Below, one piece after another: positions 18,190 through 26,206 of a stretch of DNA of 64,000 nt. Under the pieces are notes generated by a model, which searched no databases, was not told the origin of the DNA, and saw only the letters and a list, made by a program, of their open reading frames with translations. Within the stretch, counting starts at the first letter, position 1. Each line of letters begins with the position of its first letter. The position numbers and the translations under genes were made by a program. The stretch spans positions 2,852,001 through 2,916,000 of the forward strand of contig NC_009441.1 in the NCBI RefSeq assembly GCF_000016645.1. Direction: 5' to 3'. The stretch comes from Flavobacterium johnsoniae UW101. Its GTDB lineage: Bacteria; Bacteroidota; Bacteroidia; Flavobacteriales; Flavobacteriaceae.

Positions 18190-18197
18190 AATAATTT

Positions 18198-18692
18198 TTA
18201 AGGATTTAGTATTTTTTTAAGTTTCCCTTTAATTCTATTCATTTTCACACGCGCATTCACTTCGCTGATTCCTAAGGTTTCGGCTATTTCTTGATAATCT
18301 TTGTCTTCTAAATACATAAAAACTAATGCTTTTTCGATGTCATTAAGCTGATAAACTGCTTTATACATCAATTTTATCTGTTCTTCCTCTTCATAATTGT
18401 AATCAACATCTTTTACAAAGTGCTGATGACTTTCATAATCTACGGTAGATATGGTCCTTTTGGTTTTTCGGTATAATGTAATTGCTGTATTTAAAGCAAC
18501 ACGGTACGTCCAGGTCGAAAATTTACTGTCGCCTCTAAATTTTGGATAAGCTTTCCAGAGCTGAATGGTGATTTCCTGAAATAAATCTTTATGAGCGTCT
18601 TCGCCATCAGTATACAACCTACAAATCTTGTGGATTATATTCTGATTTGCCTGCAATTGTGCAACAAATGACTGTTCTAGATTTTCGCTCAT
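18198..18692 (-). CDS. ECF-type RNA polymerase sigma factor
   Basis: A 164-residue sigma-70 family protein with only regions 2 and 4. Region 2 includes DLFQEITIQLWKAYPKFRGDSKFSTWTYRVALN, the core-binding and -10 melting part. Region 4 has YQEIAETLGISEVNARVKMNRIKGKLKK, the helix-turn-helix reading the -35 element. Both are normal in length. The downstream four-helix membrane protein is its likely partner. Which stress or envelope signal it answers to cannot be read from sequence. Confidence 0.93.
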   Translation of the reverse strand: MSENLEQSFVAQLQANQNIIHKICRLYTDGEDAHKDLFQEITIQLWKAYPKFRGDSKFSTWTYRVALNTAITLYRKTKRTISTVDYESHQHFVKDVDYNYEEEEQIKLMYKAVYQLNDIEKALVFMYLEDKDYQEIAETLGISEVNARVKMNRIKGKLKKILNP

Positions 18693-18799
18693 AAAAGTAT
18701 TAGTAGTTATGAAATCATTTTTGTTACAGTTAAATTTATTTTTTTTGACGCACGTTAAAAGATTATAATTTCTTTTAGTTGTTTAATACAAAATAAAAA

Positions 18800-18833
18800 T
18801 CCTTTTACTCTGTGCGATCTGTGGCAGAAAAAT
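18800..18833. repeat. ATCTGTGGCAG-phrase repeat, copy 2
   Basis: CTCTGTGCGATCTGTGGCAG is followed by AAAAAT next to the DUF3810 stop. The 13-mer ATCTGTGGCAGAA at 18817-18829 is identical to 8970-8982. Confidence 0.45.
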
Positions 18834-19895
18834 CTAAAATTTTCTCGTTTTATAATAATTAATCATCAAATCTATAAACTTGCTGTAGCTTTCCATTCCG
18901 TCTTTTTGATTGTTCGATTTCAGGAAATTATCATACAGAAAGTGAAAACCTTTATCTATAAAGGTGTCGTATTTTTTCCAGAAATCCTGGCTTTCCTGAT
19001 AGTTTTTTAAAATTCCGGGATTTATCTCTTTTTTTAATTTTTCAAAAACTTTTTCATTTTTAAACTTCCATATTCCAAGACAATAACGCAATGCAAAGCT
19101 GTATCCTGAATATTGAAAATATAAATTATCATTCTTCACACATGCCAAAACGCCGATAAAATTACATTCATTTTCACTCGCAAAACCAATTTGATGAGCC
19201 ATTTCATGTGAAGCCGTGAGCGGGAAAGAATACATAGGCAGTAAATCATTTACCTGTGCTTCATTGGTAAACGGATTTAAATAACCGCCAAATCCCATAT
19301 AAGTTAATGGAACGCTGAATAGTGATTTTTTAACGCTTAATGTGTTGTATTTAAAATATGGATGCTCTTGTGCTAAATTGTTATATCCGCTTAAATTCAT
19401 TTTAAAAACTTCTTCCTGTGAATACGGAAGTTGAATTTTCTCGTTCTTATTTTTTGTGATCTTAAACTGGATTTCATTGGTTCTAACAATCAGTTTTTTT
19501 GTGAACGCTAATAAATCAGCATCGCTGTATTCTCTTTTAATTTCCATTTTCTGGAAAAGAGGTTCACGATAATAATTAAAAGCCCAAAGCACATGAAACA
19601 GAAAATAATAAACAGAAATTTTGCCTAAAATTTTTAAGATATGATCTTTCCATTCGGTTTTCCATGTTTTTCTAATTTTCCAGAACCAGCTGATAATTGA
19701 TATAATCAAAATACCGTAAATGCAGTCGCCCACAGAAAAAGGAATTTTACCTAAAACTATTCGTAAGAAATGAGAAATTCTAATGTATAAATTGTTGCTG
19801 TAAAAGCCTTCAACAAAGTCAGGAAAAAAAGGAAGAACTTTTAAAAAGATAATCTGAATTAAAAGAAATAGGGGAAGGATATGTTTTCTTGTCAC
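18834..19895 (-). CDS. DUF3810 membrane protein with metallopeptidase-like motif
   Basis: A 353-residue protein with three hydrophobic segments in its first 115 residues, then a soluble domain. The sequence SHEMAHQIGFASENECNF contains an HExxH-type zinc site (HEMAH) with a downstream glutamate, as in gluzincin peptidases. DUF3810 proteins are conserved in Bacteroidota and uncharacterised. Topology suggests the catalytic domain faces one side of the inner membrane. No neighbour hints at a substrate. Confidence 0.85.
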   Translation of the reverse strand: MTRKHILPLFLLIQIIFLKVLPFFPDFVEGFYSNNLYIRISHFLRIVLGKIPFSVGDCIYGILIISIISWFWKIRKTWKTEWKDHILKILGKISVYYFLFHVLWAFNYYREPLFQKMEIKREYSDADLLAFTKKLIVRTNEIQFKITKNKNEKIQLPYSQEEVFKMNLSGYNNLAQEHPYFKYNTLSVKKSLFSVPLTYMGFGGYLNPFTNEAQVNDLLPMYSFPLTASHEMAHQIGFASENECNFIGVLACVKNDNLYFQYSGYSFALRYCLGIWKFKNEKVFEKLKKEINPGILKNYQESQDFWKKYDTFIDKGFHFLYDNFLKSNNQKDGMESYSKFIDLMINYYKTRKF

Positions 19896-19950
19896 GGTTA
19901 TTACGTTTGTATAAAAATAATAATTAAAAGATAGTTAGTGTTATTTTTTG

Positions 19951-19958
19951 TAAATTTG
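19951..19958 (+). promoter_or_regulatory. -7 box (TAAATTTG) of the toxin-antitoxin pair
   Basis: TAAATTTG fits TAnnTTTG and lies 21 bases before the antitoxin ATG at 19980. No good -33 element is seen. Confidence 0.45.
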
Positions 19959-19979
19959 TTATTCAATAATAAGGAAAAA

Positions 19980-20183
19980 ATGACACAAATCACTTTAAAT
20001 ATTCCAGATAATGAATTGTCATTCTTTATGCAGTTAATAGAAAAATTCAATTATGAAACTGTAATAAATGAATTTTCAGTGACTGAAGAAATGAAAAATT
20101 TGTTAGACGAAAGAAGATCAACTTCAAAAGCTGATGAGTTTCTTCCTTGGAATGAAGCAAAAAAGAAATTGCGTTTTAAATAA
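19980..20183 (+). CDS. antitoxin of a ParE-type toxin-antitoxin pair
   Basis: A 67-residue protein starting MTQITLNIPDNELSFFMQLIEKF. The N-terminal beta strand (QITLNIPD) and following helix resemble ribbon-helix-helix antitoxins, and the C-terminal part (ADEFLPWNEAKKKLRFK) is the kind of tail that wraps a RelE/ParE toxin. The toxin gene starts 5 bases after its stop, which is the main support. The chosen ATG at 19980 is preceded by AAGGAAAAA. It would normally neutralise the toxin and repress the operon. Confidence 0.75.
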   Translation: MTQITLNIPDNELSFFMQLIEKFNYETVINEFSVTEEMKNLLDERRSTSKADEFLPWNEAKKKLRFK

Positions 20184-20188
20184 GGCAA

Positions 20189-20482
20189 ATGATTTTTAAT
20201 GTTGTTATTGAGCCAAGAGCGCTCGTTGATATACAAAATGCTATTGATTATTATGAGTCTAAGCAAAGCGGTTTAGGTGAGTATTTTTATAAAGTAATTG
20301 ACGAACATTTAGATACATTATCTAAAAATCCTTTTTTTGAAATCAGATATAAAGATTATCGTGGTCTTCCCACTAAAAAATTTCCATTTATCATTTTTTA
20401 TTTCCTAGATGAGAAATTAAAAACAGTATATATTTTATCTGTTTTTAATACTTCAATGAATCCTGCAAAATATCCTCTTTAA
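20189..20482 (+). CDS. RelE/ParE family toxin
   Basis: A 97-residue protein with the ParE/RelE pattern: IEPRALVDIQNAIDYYESKQSGLGEYFYKVIDEHLDTLSKNP, then a beta-sheet part with YRGLPTKKFPFIIFYFLDE and a C-terminal VYILSVFNTSMNP. ParE-like toxins poison gyrase and RelE-like ones cut mRNA on the ribosome; which applies is not clear. It lies 5 bases after the antitoxin on the same strand. The pair is inserted between DUF3810 and pepD without visible mobile-element borders. Confidence 0.85.
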   Translation: MIFNVVIEPRALVDIQNAIDYYESKQSGLGEYFYKVIDEHLDTLSKNPFFEIRYKDYRGLPTKKFPFIIFYFLDEKLKTVYILSVFNTSMNPAKYPL

Positions 20483-20563
20483 GAAAATTGAATTTATTTT
20501 CTTAATTCTTGCTTTAAATAGAATATTCGTGTAATTCTATATTAAAGTCGTTTTAATTTGCGC

Positions 20564-20612
20564 TAATTCGTGAAATTCGAGGCGGAAAAAGCATTTAAAC
20601 TTTGTAACTTTG
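20564..20612 (+). promoter_or_regulatory. pepD promoter region with -7 box TAACTTTG
   Basis: TAACTTTG at 20605-20612 fits TAnnTTTG, 35 bases before the pepD ATG. Just upstream, AATTCGTGAAATTCGAGGC (20564-20582) resembles the arm of the terminator at 8091-8109. Confidence 0.5.
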
Positions 20613-20646
20613 AGGCTCTTAATTGTTAAACATCAAACAAAATATA

Positions 20647-22107
20647 ATGAGTCAGGAAATAAGAAATCTGGAACCAAAAGCACTTTGGAACAAATTTGCA
20701 GATTTAAACGCTGTTCCGCGTCCTTCGAAGAAAGAAGAGCGAGTAATCGAGTTTATGAAAAACTTTGGAAACAGCTTGGGTTTAGAAACTTTTGAAGATG
20801 AAATCCGAAATGTAATCATCAGAAAACCGGCAACTCCGGGAATGGAAAACCGTAAACCAATCGTAATGCAGGGACACCTGGATATGGTGCACCAAAAAAA
20901 TGCTGATACCGTTTTTGATTTCGATACACAAGGAATTGATATGTATGTTGATGGTGACTGGGTTCGTGCGCGTGGTACAACTTTAGGAGCCGACAATGGG
21001 TTAGGAGTGGCAACTATTATGGCTGTTTTGGAAAGCAAAGATATTCCGCATCCTGCAATTGAGGCCTTATTTACTGTTGATGAAGAAACAGGAATGACTG
21101 GGGCTTTAAATCTAAAAGGTGGGATTCTGCAAGGACAGATTTTGTTGAATCTTGATACAGAGGAAGATGATGAAATTGATATTGGATGTGCTGGTGGAAT
21201 CGATGTAACGGCAACAAGAACTTATAATGAAGAAGAAGTTCCTGAAGCTTCAGTTGGTTATACTATTACGGTAAAAGGCTTAAACGGAGGACATTCTGGA
21301 ATGGATATTCATAAAGGTTTAGGAAACGCAAACAAAATTATGAACCGTTTATTATTTGATGGTTTTGAAAATTTTGGACTGCAGGTTTCTGAAATTAACG
21401 GAGGAAGTCTTAGAAATGCAATTCCTAGAGAAAGTGTTGCGAAAGTAATTATTTCTCAAATGTTTGATGAAGCGTATGTGTATGACATGCAGGAAGTTAT
21501 TTCTGATATTAAAGCTGAATACAAAACAACAGAACCTAACTTAACGATTGAAATCGTAAAATCTGATTTGCCTGAAAAAGTAGTGGATTTAGGCGTTCAG
21601 GAAGGTATTATAAGAGCGATTTATGCTGCGCAAAACGGAGTTTACAGAATGAGTCCTGATATGACTGATTTAGTTGAAACTTCAAATAATATTGCTCGCG
21701 TTGTTGTAAAAGACGGAGAAATTTTAGTGGGATGTTTAACACGTTCTTCTGTAGAATCTTCAAAATTTGATTTAGCTAATTCGTTACGTTCTGCATTTGA
21801 ATTAGTAGGATGTGAAGTAGAACTTTCTGGTTCTTATCCGGGATGGACTCCAAATGTGAATTCTGAAATATTAGAAGTTTTAAAAGATATTTACGAAAAA
21901 CAAAATGGCGAACAGCCTAAAGTTGTAGCTTGTCACGCTGGTTTAGAATGTGGAATTTTAGGGACAAATTATCCAGGAATGGATATGATTTCTTTTGGAC
22001 CAACAATTCACGGAGCGCACTCTCCAGACGAAAGAGCAAGCATTTCATCTGCGCAGAAATATTGGAAATTTGTATTAGAGATTCTTTCAAATATACCAGT
22101 TAAATAG
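20647..22107 (+). CDS. pepD: aminoacyl-histidine dipeptidase (beta-Ala-His dipeptidase)
   Basis: The 486-residue M20-family zinc peptidase splits Xaa-His dipeptides and other small peptides in the cytoplasm. Metal-binding motifs are GHLDMVHQK (His77, Asp79), LGADNGLG (Asp116) and DEETGMTGA (Glu146/147). GGHSGMDI and HAGLECGI match the lid and C-terminal regions, and the length fits PepD. The ATG at 20647 was preferred over an in-frame upstream start at 20623, since MSQEIRNLEP is the usual beginning. No operon partner is visible. Confidence 0.95.
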   Translation: MSQEIRNLEPKALWNKFADLNAVPRPSKKEERVIEFMKNFGNSLGLETFEDEIRNVIIRKPATPGMENRKPIVMQGHLDMVHQKNADTVFDFDTQGIDMYVDGDWVRARGTTLGADNGLGVATIMAVLESKDIPHPAIEALFTVDEETGMTGALNLKGGILQGQILLNLDTEEDDEIDIGCAGGIDVTATRTYNEEEVPEASVGYTITVKGLNGGHSGMDIHKGLGNANKIMNRLLFDGFENFGLQVSEINGGSLRNAIPRESVAKVIISQMFDEAYVYDMQEVISDIKAEYKTTEPNLTIEIVKSDLPEKVVDLGVQEGIIRAIYAAQNGVYRMSPDMTDLVETSNNIARVVVKDGEILVGCLTRSSVESSKFDLANSLRSAFELVGCEVELSGSYPGWTPNVNSEILEVLKDIYEKQNGEQPKVVACHAGLECGILGTNYPGMDMISFGPTIHGAHSPDERASISSAQKYWKFVLEILSNIPVK

Positions 22108-22109
22108 TC

Positions 22110-22187
22110 TCGGTTTACAGTCTCAGTAGTCAGTTACGGTTTTCAGTTTCCTTAGATGCTGAAAACTGTGACTGCGACTGAAAACTT
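22110..22187. repeat. CAGT-word intergenic repeat, copy 2
   Basis: The stretch consists of words such as TTTACAGTCTCAGTAGTCAGTTAC and ACTGTGACTGCGACTGAAAAC. GTTTTCAG (22139-22146) pairs with CTGAAAAC (22159-22166). It matches the style of 2700-2785. It separates pepD from the small gene on the other strand. Confidence 0.5.
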
Positions 22188-22296
22188 AATCCCTTTTTGG
22201 AGCATTTTTCTTCTCTCTTTTTTCTTCTTTCTTTTCTTTAGCGGTTTTTAACGGTTCTTTTTTTTGCTGTTTTTTAGCATCCTGACTTTTTGCCAT
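22186..22296 (-). CDS. 36-residue lysine/glutamate-rich protein
   Basis: On the minus strand an ATG at 22296 opens a 36-codon frame ending in TAA at 22186. It encodes MAKSQDAKKQQKKEPLKTAK, then more Lys/Glu and a PKRD end. About half of the residues are Lys or Arg. The start is preceded by an A-rich segment as at other genes here. No family is recognised, although short MAK-type lysine-rich proteins are common in flavobacteria. Nucleic-acid or ribosome binding is conceivable but unproven. Low complexity makes the call moderate. Confidence 0.5.
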   Translation of the reverse strand: MAKSQDAKKQQKKEPLKTAKEKKEEKREKKNAPKRD

Positions 22297-22367
22297 TGAT
22301 ATTTGTTTTAATTGTTTTAAATTGATTATTAAGTAAATATAGGTTTTTTAAATCCTAAAAGGCATAA

Positions 22368-22398
22368 AAAAATCCCCAATTTTAAAAATTGAGGATTT
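22368..22398 (-). terminator. intrinsic terminator of the carboxypeptidase-regulatory-domain gene
   Basis: AAATCC and CAATTTT on one side pair with AAAATTG and GGATTT on the other. On the minus strand it ends in seven T residues. It lies 20 bases after the stop codon at 22418. Confidence 0.75.
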
Positions 22399-22417
22399 GT
22401 ATGATAAGAGTAGAGTT

Positions 22418-23191
22418 TTAATTCCTTTTTAGTACTTTATATTGTTCGTAACAACCGCTTATGGCATCTAAAATCTGTAAGTCATTTGCTGATTGAATAA
22501 AAGCATCAGAATAGTTGCAGCGATGCATAATTTCAGGGATTTCGTCTTTGCTTATTCCTAATAAAACAGCAATGGTTTCACGGTCGTATTTGGTTTCTAA
22601 AAGATTTCTAATTGTATCGTCTTTTTTCATGTCCTTAAGTTTTTTAAGCTCCCTGCTGTTTTTTCCGAAGAAATTATAAAGCATATCGGCAGGATTAAAA
22701 ATAGAGCCTAATACTTTACCAAAAGCATTTGGAGAGTATTCTCCTGCTTCATAACCTTGTGTAAGACCAGAAATACTATAACGGTAGTTTTCTTTTGTAG
22801 GGATCAGTTTAGAGTCAATTTCAAGATATCCTGTTAAACTGAAAGGAGCAATGATAACTTCTTCAAGAGCAATAGCTTTTTCAGTAAGCTGAATTCGAGT
22901 TACTTTGTTTTTTATCCAGTCATTTGTTACTCTGATTCTAAGAGATTGAAATCCTAAAAGAGAGAAATGAATAGTATCATTAGGCTGTACATCAATTTCA
23001 AAATACCCTTTTGAATCTGATTTTGCACCGCGTACTTTGTTTGTGTTAATGATATTTACATTTGGAAGAGGCTGTTTACTATCGTCGTTTATAATGTAAC
23101 CTGAAACTCTTTGCGGGGTAGATGAGTCAACATCTTGCGCAAAACTAACAGCCGAGAATAGTAAAAAAAAGAAAACTGCGAAATATTTCAT
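22418..23191 (-). CDS. secreted protein with carboxypeptidase-regulatory-like domain
   Basis: A 257-residue protein with a signal peptide (MKYFAVFFFLLFSAVSFAQ). Residues 28-110 form a CarboxypepD_reg-like beta-sandwich (RVSGYIINDDSKQPLPNVNI, then GYFEIDVQPNDTIHFSLLGF), the same domain that opens SusC-type receptors. Here it is not followed by a TonB plug or barrel; instead about 130 residues of helical sequence with a cysteine pair near the end complete it. It is probably periplasmic or attached to the outer membrane. Function unknown; such proteins are widespread in Flavobacteriia. Confidence 0.8.
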   Translation of the reverse strand: MKYFAVFFFLLFSAVSFAQDVDSSTPQRVSGYIINDDSKQPLPNVNIINTNKVRGAKSDSKGYFEIDVQPNDTIHFSLLGFQSLRIRVTNDWIKNKVTRIQLTEKAIALEEVIIAPFSLTGYLEIDSKLIPTKENYRYSISGLTQGYEAGEYSPNAFGKVLGSIFNPADMLYNFFGKNSRELKKLKDMKKDDTIRNLLETKYDRETIAVLLGISKDEIPEIMHRCNYSDAFIQSANDLQILDAISGCYEQYKVLKRN

Positions 23192-23380
23192 ATCCTGATT
23201 TAAAGCACTAAAAGTAGTAAATCGAGATTAAATATTTCGTAGTCTTGGAATATAATTATAAGAAAATTAACAATGGCATCAGTATAGCTTTTAGTATTTT
23301 AATAAAAAGCAGTATAGACGATAAATTAAAATACTTCGAATTACAAAACTTATTTTGTTGAGTAAGATTCTTAATATGAA

Positions 23381-23420
23381 AAAATCCCAAATTCCAATTA
23401 TGTCTGGAATTTGGGATTTT
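23381..23420 (-). terminator. terminator of the DEAD-box helicase gene
   Basis: A 16-bp perfect stem (23381-23396 with 23405-23420) around an 8-base loop, with T residues following on the minus strand. The stem word CCAAATTCCA recurs in the terminator at 54348-54398. Confidence 0.8.
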
Positions 23421-23442
23421 GTATTTTTAAGATATTAAATAA

Positions 23443-25347
23443 TTAATCTCTTCTTGGTCTTCTTGGTCTTGATGAATCACCAAAACTTTCAGAACGTCTT
23501 GGAGCTCTGTCAGAACCACCTTCGTTTCTTCTAAAACCTCCTTCTCTTGGAGCAGAGTTTCTGTCGCTTCTAAATCCGCCTCCAGAACCTTCACGTCTTG
23601 GAGCAGAATTTCTGTCGCTTCTAAAACCTCCGCCAGAACCTTCACGTCTTGGAGCGAAGTTTCCTTCTCTTCTTTGTCCGCCAGAATTTCTTCCGCCGCC
23701 ACGATTGTTGTGGTCACGTCTTCCGCCTCCGTCATTTTTAGAAATTTCAACATTAATACGACGTCCTTCTAATTGAACGTTGTTTAAAATATCCATTACT
23801 TTATCAGTGTGCTCAGGATCAGTGTTAAAGAAAGAGAAACCTTCTTTTACATCTACTTTGAAAACGTCATCACGACCTAAGTCTAATGTTTCTTTCAAGT
23901 AATCTTTTAAAGACATCCAGTCAAAATTGTCTCTAGAACCAATGTTTACAAAATAACGAACAGCTCCGTTGTTGTTGAATTCTCTTGGCTCAGAATCACC
24001 TCTTTCACGTCTTTCTCCAGAAGATTGAGTAGAGATATCTCTATTCTTTTTGTAGTAAGTAATGAAACGGTTAAATTCTACAGATACCATTTTCTTAATC
24101 AATTCTTCTTTAGATAAATCTTCAAGAACATTGTTAATTGCTGGTAAATAGTTGTCAATTTCGTGATCAACCTCAGTATCTTTAATTTTGTTTGCTAAGT
24201 GTAATAACTGAATTTCGCAGATTTCAATTCCAGATGGAATAGCTTTTTCTTCGAATTTTTGTTTAATGATTCTCTCGATAGAAGAAATTTTACGTAACTC
24301 ACTTTTTGTAACGATTACAATAGAAGTTCCTAATTTTCCAGCTCTACCTGTACGTCCAGAACGGTGGTTGTAAGTTTCAATCTCATCTGGTAATTGGTAG
24401 TTTACAACGTGAGTTACGTTATCAACGTCAATACCACGTGCAGCAACGTCAGTAGCAACAAGCATCTGAATTTGTCTTCCACGGAACGATTTCATTACCC
24501 CGTCACGTTGTGCCTGAGATAAATCTCCGTGTAACGCAGCGGCGCTATATCCATCTTCAATTAATTTTTCAGCTACAGCCTGTGTATCTCTTTTAGTACG
24601 ACAGAAAACTACAGAGAAAATATCCGGGTTAGCATCTGCTAAACGTTTTAGAGCTTCGTAACGATCACGAGCATTTACTAAGTAAAATTCGTGAGAAACT
24701 GTTGCAGAACCTGAGTTCTTAGCACCAACAGTAATTTCAACCGGTTCGCTCATGAATTGTTTTGCAATTCTGGCAACCTCTTGCGGCATAGTTGCAGAGA
24801 ACAACCATGTGTTTTTTTGATCTGGAGTATCTGATAAAATAGATACGATGTCTTCATAGAATCCCATGTTCAACATCTCATCAGCTTCATCAAGAATACA
24901 GTAATCTATATTTTTAATGTTAACTAAACCTCTGTTAATCATGTCTTGCATTCTTCCTGGAGTAGCCACAATAATTTGTGCGCCTCTTTTAATCTCTCTA
25001 GCTTGCTCTGTAATACTAGCCCCGCCGTAAACTGCTACCACATTAATACCTTTTTCGTATTTTGAGTAGTTTTTAAGTTCGTTGGTAATCTGTAAACAAA
25101 GTTCTCGTGTTGGCGATAAAACTAATGCTTGTGTGTTTCTATTGTCAGCATCAATTTTTTGAATTAGCGGAAAACCGAAAGCTGCCGTTTTCCCTGTCCC
25201 TGTCTGAGCCAACGCAACCATATCTGTGTCTTTTTCCAATAATAGGGGAATCGCCTTTTCCTGTACCTCTGACGGATTTTCAAATCCTAGATCTAAAATC
25301 GCCTTCAGTAACGATTCATTCAATCCTAATTGTTCAAATTTATTCAT
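23443..25347 (-). CDS. DEAD-box RNA helicase with DbpA-like RNA-binding domain and RGG tail
   Basis: The 634-residue protein has the full helicase core: AQTGTGKT (47-54, motif I), PTREL, ATPGR, DEAD at 153-156, SAT, then the second RecA domain with VATDVAARGIDV and HRSGRTGRAG. Near 455-540 is a DbpA-type RNA-binding domain (VNIGSRDNFDWMSLKDYL...). The last 90 residues are a Gly/Arg-rich tail with a 17-residue tandem repeat. It probably remodels ribosomal precursor or structured mRNA, as DeaD/CsdA relatives do. The start at 25347 (MNKFEQLG) was chosen; a longer frame opens with a non-ATG codon inside the promoter. Confidence 0.93.
   Translation of the reverse strand: MNKFEQLGLNESLLKAILDLGFENPSEVQEKAIPLLLEKDTDMVALAQTGTGKTAAFGFPLIQKIDADNRNTQALVLSPTRELCLQITNELKNYSKYEKGINVVAVYGGASITEQAREIKRGAQIIVATPGRMQDMINRGLVNIKNIDYCILDEADEMLNMGFYEDIVSILSDTPDQKNTWLFSATMPQEVARIAKQFMSEPVEITVGAKNSGSATVSHEFYLVNARDRYEALKRLADANPDIFSVVFCRTKRDTQAVAEKLIEDGYSAAALHGDLSQAQRDGVMKSFRGRQIQMLVATDVAARGIDVDNVTHVVNYQLPDEIETYNHRSGRTGRAGKLGTSIVIVTKSELRKISSIERIIKQKFEEKAIPSGIEICEIQLLHLANKIKDTEVDHEIDNYLPAINNVLEDLSKEELIKKMVSVEFNRFITYYKKNRDISTQSSGERRERGDSEPREFNNNGAVRYFVNIGSRDNFDWMSLKDYLKETLDLGRDDVFKVDVKEGFSFFNTDPEHTDKVMDILNNVQLEGRRINVEISKNDGGGRRDHNNRGGGRNSGGQRREGNFAPRREGSGGGFRSDRNSAPRREGSGGGFRSDRNSAPREGGFRRNEGGSDRAPRRSESFGDSSRPRRPRRD
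23539..23640 (-). repeat. 51-bp tandem repeat within the helicase tail
   Basis: Two 51-bp units (23539-23589 and 23590-23640) encode near-identical 17-residue blocks APRREGSGGGFRSDRNS, and a partial third follows. The repeat lies in frame, so it lengthens the Gly/Arg-rich tail without shifting the frame. Confidence 0.75.
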
Positions 25348-25368
25348 ATATGTATTTAAAATAGGGTG

Positions 25369-25376
25369 CAAAATTA
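25369..25376 (-). promoter_or_regulatory. -7 box (TAATTTTG) of the helicase gene
   Basis: On the minus strand TAATTTTG fits TAnnTTTG and is followed by CACCC, as at the mnmA promoter. It lies 21 bases before the ATG. Confidence 0.5.
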
Positions 25377-25551
25377 CTGTTAATTATTCACATAAACTAA
25401 TGCAATTTCAAGAATTATACATTTGTTATGATTTGATTATCAAAAAGTTACGATTTAGGTAAAATGATTTTTTGTAAAAAATCCAGAATTTGCCCCAAAA
25501 ACACGTCTGAAAATGTAAAATTTGAGCTTTAAAATGTTGTATTTGAAACAA

Positions 25552-26130
25552 TTATTTTGTGGCAGTCAGGAGATCAATTAGTTGCTGAACAGCTTTTCCA
25601 CGATGTCCAATGGTGTTTTTTATTTCCAAAGGCAGTTCTGCAAAGGTTTTGTCAAAATTTTCAGGTTTGAAAATTGGGTCGTATCCAAAACCATTTGTAC
25701 CTGTTTTGGTTTCTGTAATTTCTCCTTTTGCAATTCCAGTAAATATATATTGCTTTCCTTCCAGGTTTAAAGTGATAACGGTTTTAAACTGAGCGCTTCG
25801 ATTTTTGTTGTTTTCTAATGCCTTTAAAAGTTTATTCATGTTATCGTCGGCATTTTTTTGCTCGCCTGCGTAACGTGCAGAATACACTCCGGGTTCTCCA
25901 TTTATAGCATCTACTTCCAGTCCAGTATCATCTGCAAAACAATCGTAACCATACTTTTGTGTTACGTAATCCGCTTTCAAAATGGCATTTCCTTCAATTG
26001 TATCTGCAGTTTCAGGAATATCTTCAAAACAATTAATATCTTCTAAACTTAATATTGTAATACTTTCAGGAAGCATGCTTTGTATTTCTGCAATTTTATT
26101 TTTGTTGTTTGAAGCGAAAACGAGTTTCAT
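25552..26130 (-). CDS. rdgB: non-canonical purine NTP pyrophosphatase (RdgB/HAM1)
   Basis: The 192-residue enzyme cleaves dITP, ITP and XTP to monophosphates, keeping deaminated purines out of DNA and RNA. MKLVFASNNKNKIAEIQ gives the N-terminal SNN(K)xxK nucleotide-binding motif. CFADDTGLEVDAINGEPGVYSARYAG is the central metal and substrate region, and GTNGFGYDPIF and IGHRGKAVQQL are also typical. Length is normal. The gene is divergent from the ABC exporter, sharing a 76-base intergenic region that holds -7 boxes on both strands. Confidence 0.96.
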   Translation of the reverse strand: MKLVFASNNKNKIAEIQSMLPESITILSLEDINCFEDIPETADTIEGNAILKADYVTQKYGYDCFADDTGLEVDAINGEPGVYSARYAGEQKNADDNMNKLLKALENNKNRSAQFKTVITLNLEGKQYIFTGIAKGEITETKTGTNGFGYDPIFKPENFDKTFAELPLEIKNTIGHRGKAVQQLIDLLTATK

Positions 26131-26138
26131 AGAATTAA

Positions 26139-26182
26139 GTGTTTAAATGATTTTAAACACAAATTTAGAATTCTTATATTTG
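26139..26182. promoter_or_regulatory. divergent promoters of rdgB and the ABC exporter, with a palindrome
   Basis: TAAATTTG on the minus strand (26160-26167) and TATATTTG on the plus strand (26175-26182) are both TAnnTTTG boxes only seven bases apart. A palindrome, GTGTTTAAA...TTTAAACAC (26139-26160), lies between the minus box and the rdgB start and could bind a regulator. Confidence 0.5.
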
Positions 26183-26206
26183 ATATACTGCCTAAAAATA
26201 AAATAA

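Noticed and set aside
20051..20266. 71-codon frame antisense to the toxin-antitoxin genes
   Set aside because: It is a shadow of the two plus-strand genes, which have family matches.
23539..23640. Possible CRISPR-like repeat
   Set aside because: Units are directly adjacent without unique spacers and encode an in-frame protein repeat.
23427..23753. 108-codon frame with repeated LEATE/LLQ blocks on the minus strand
   Set aside because: It is another frame of the helicase's Gly/Arg-rich repeat tail; its repetitive look comes from the 51-bp DNA repeat.
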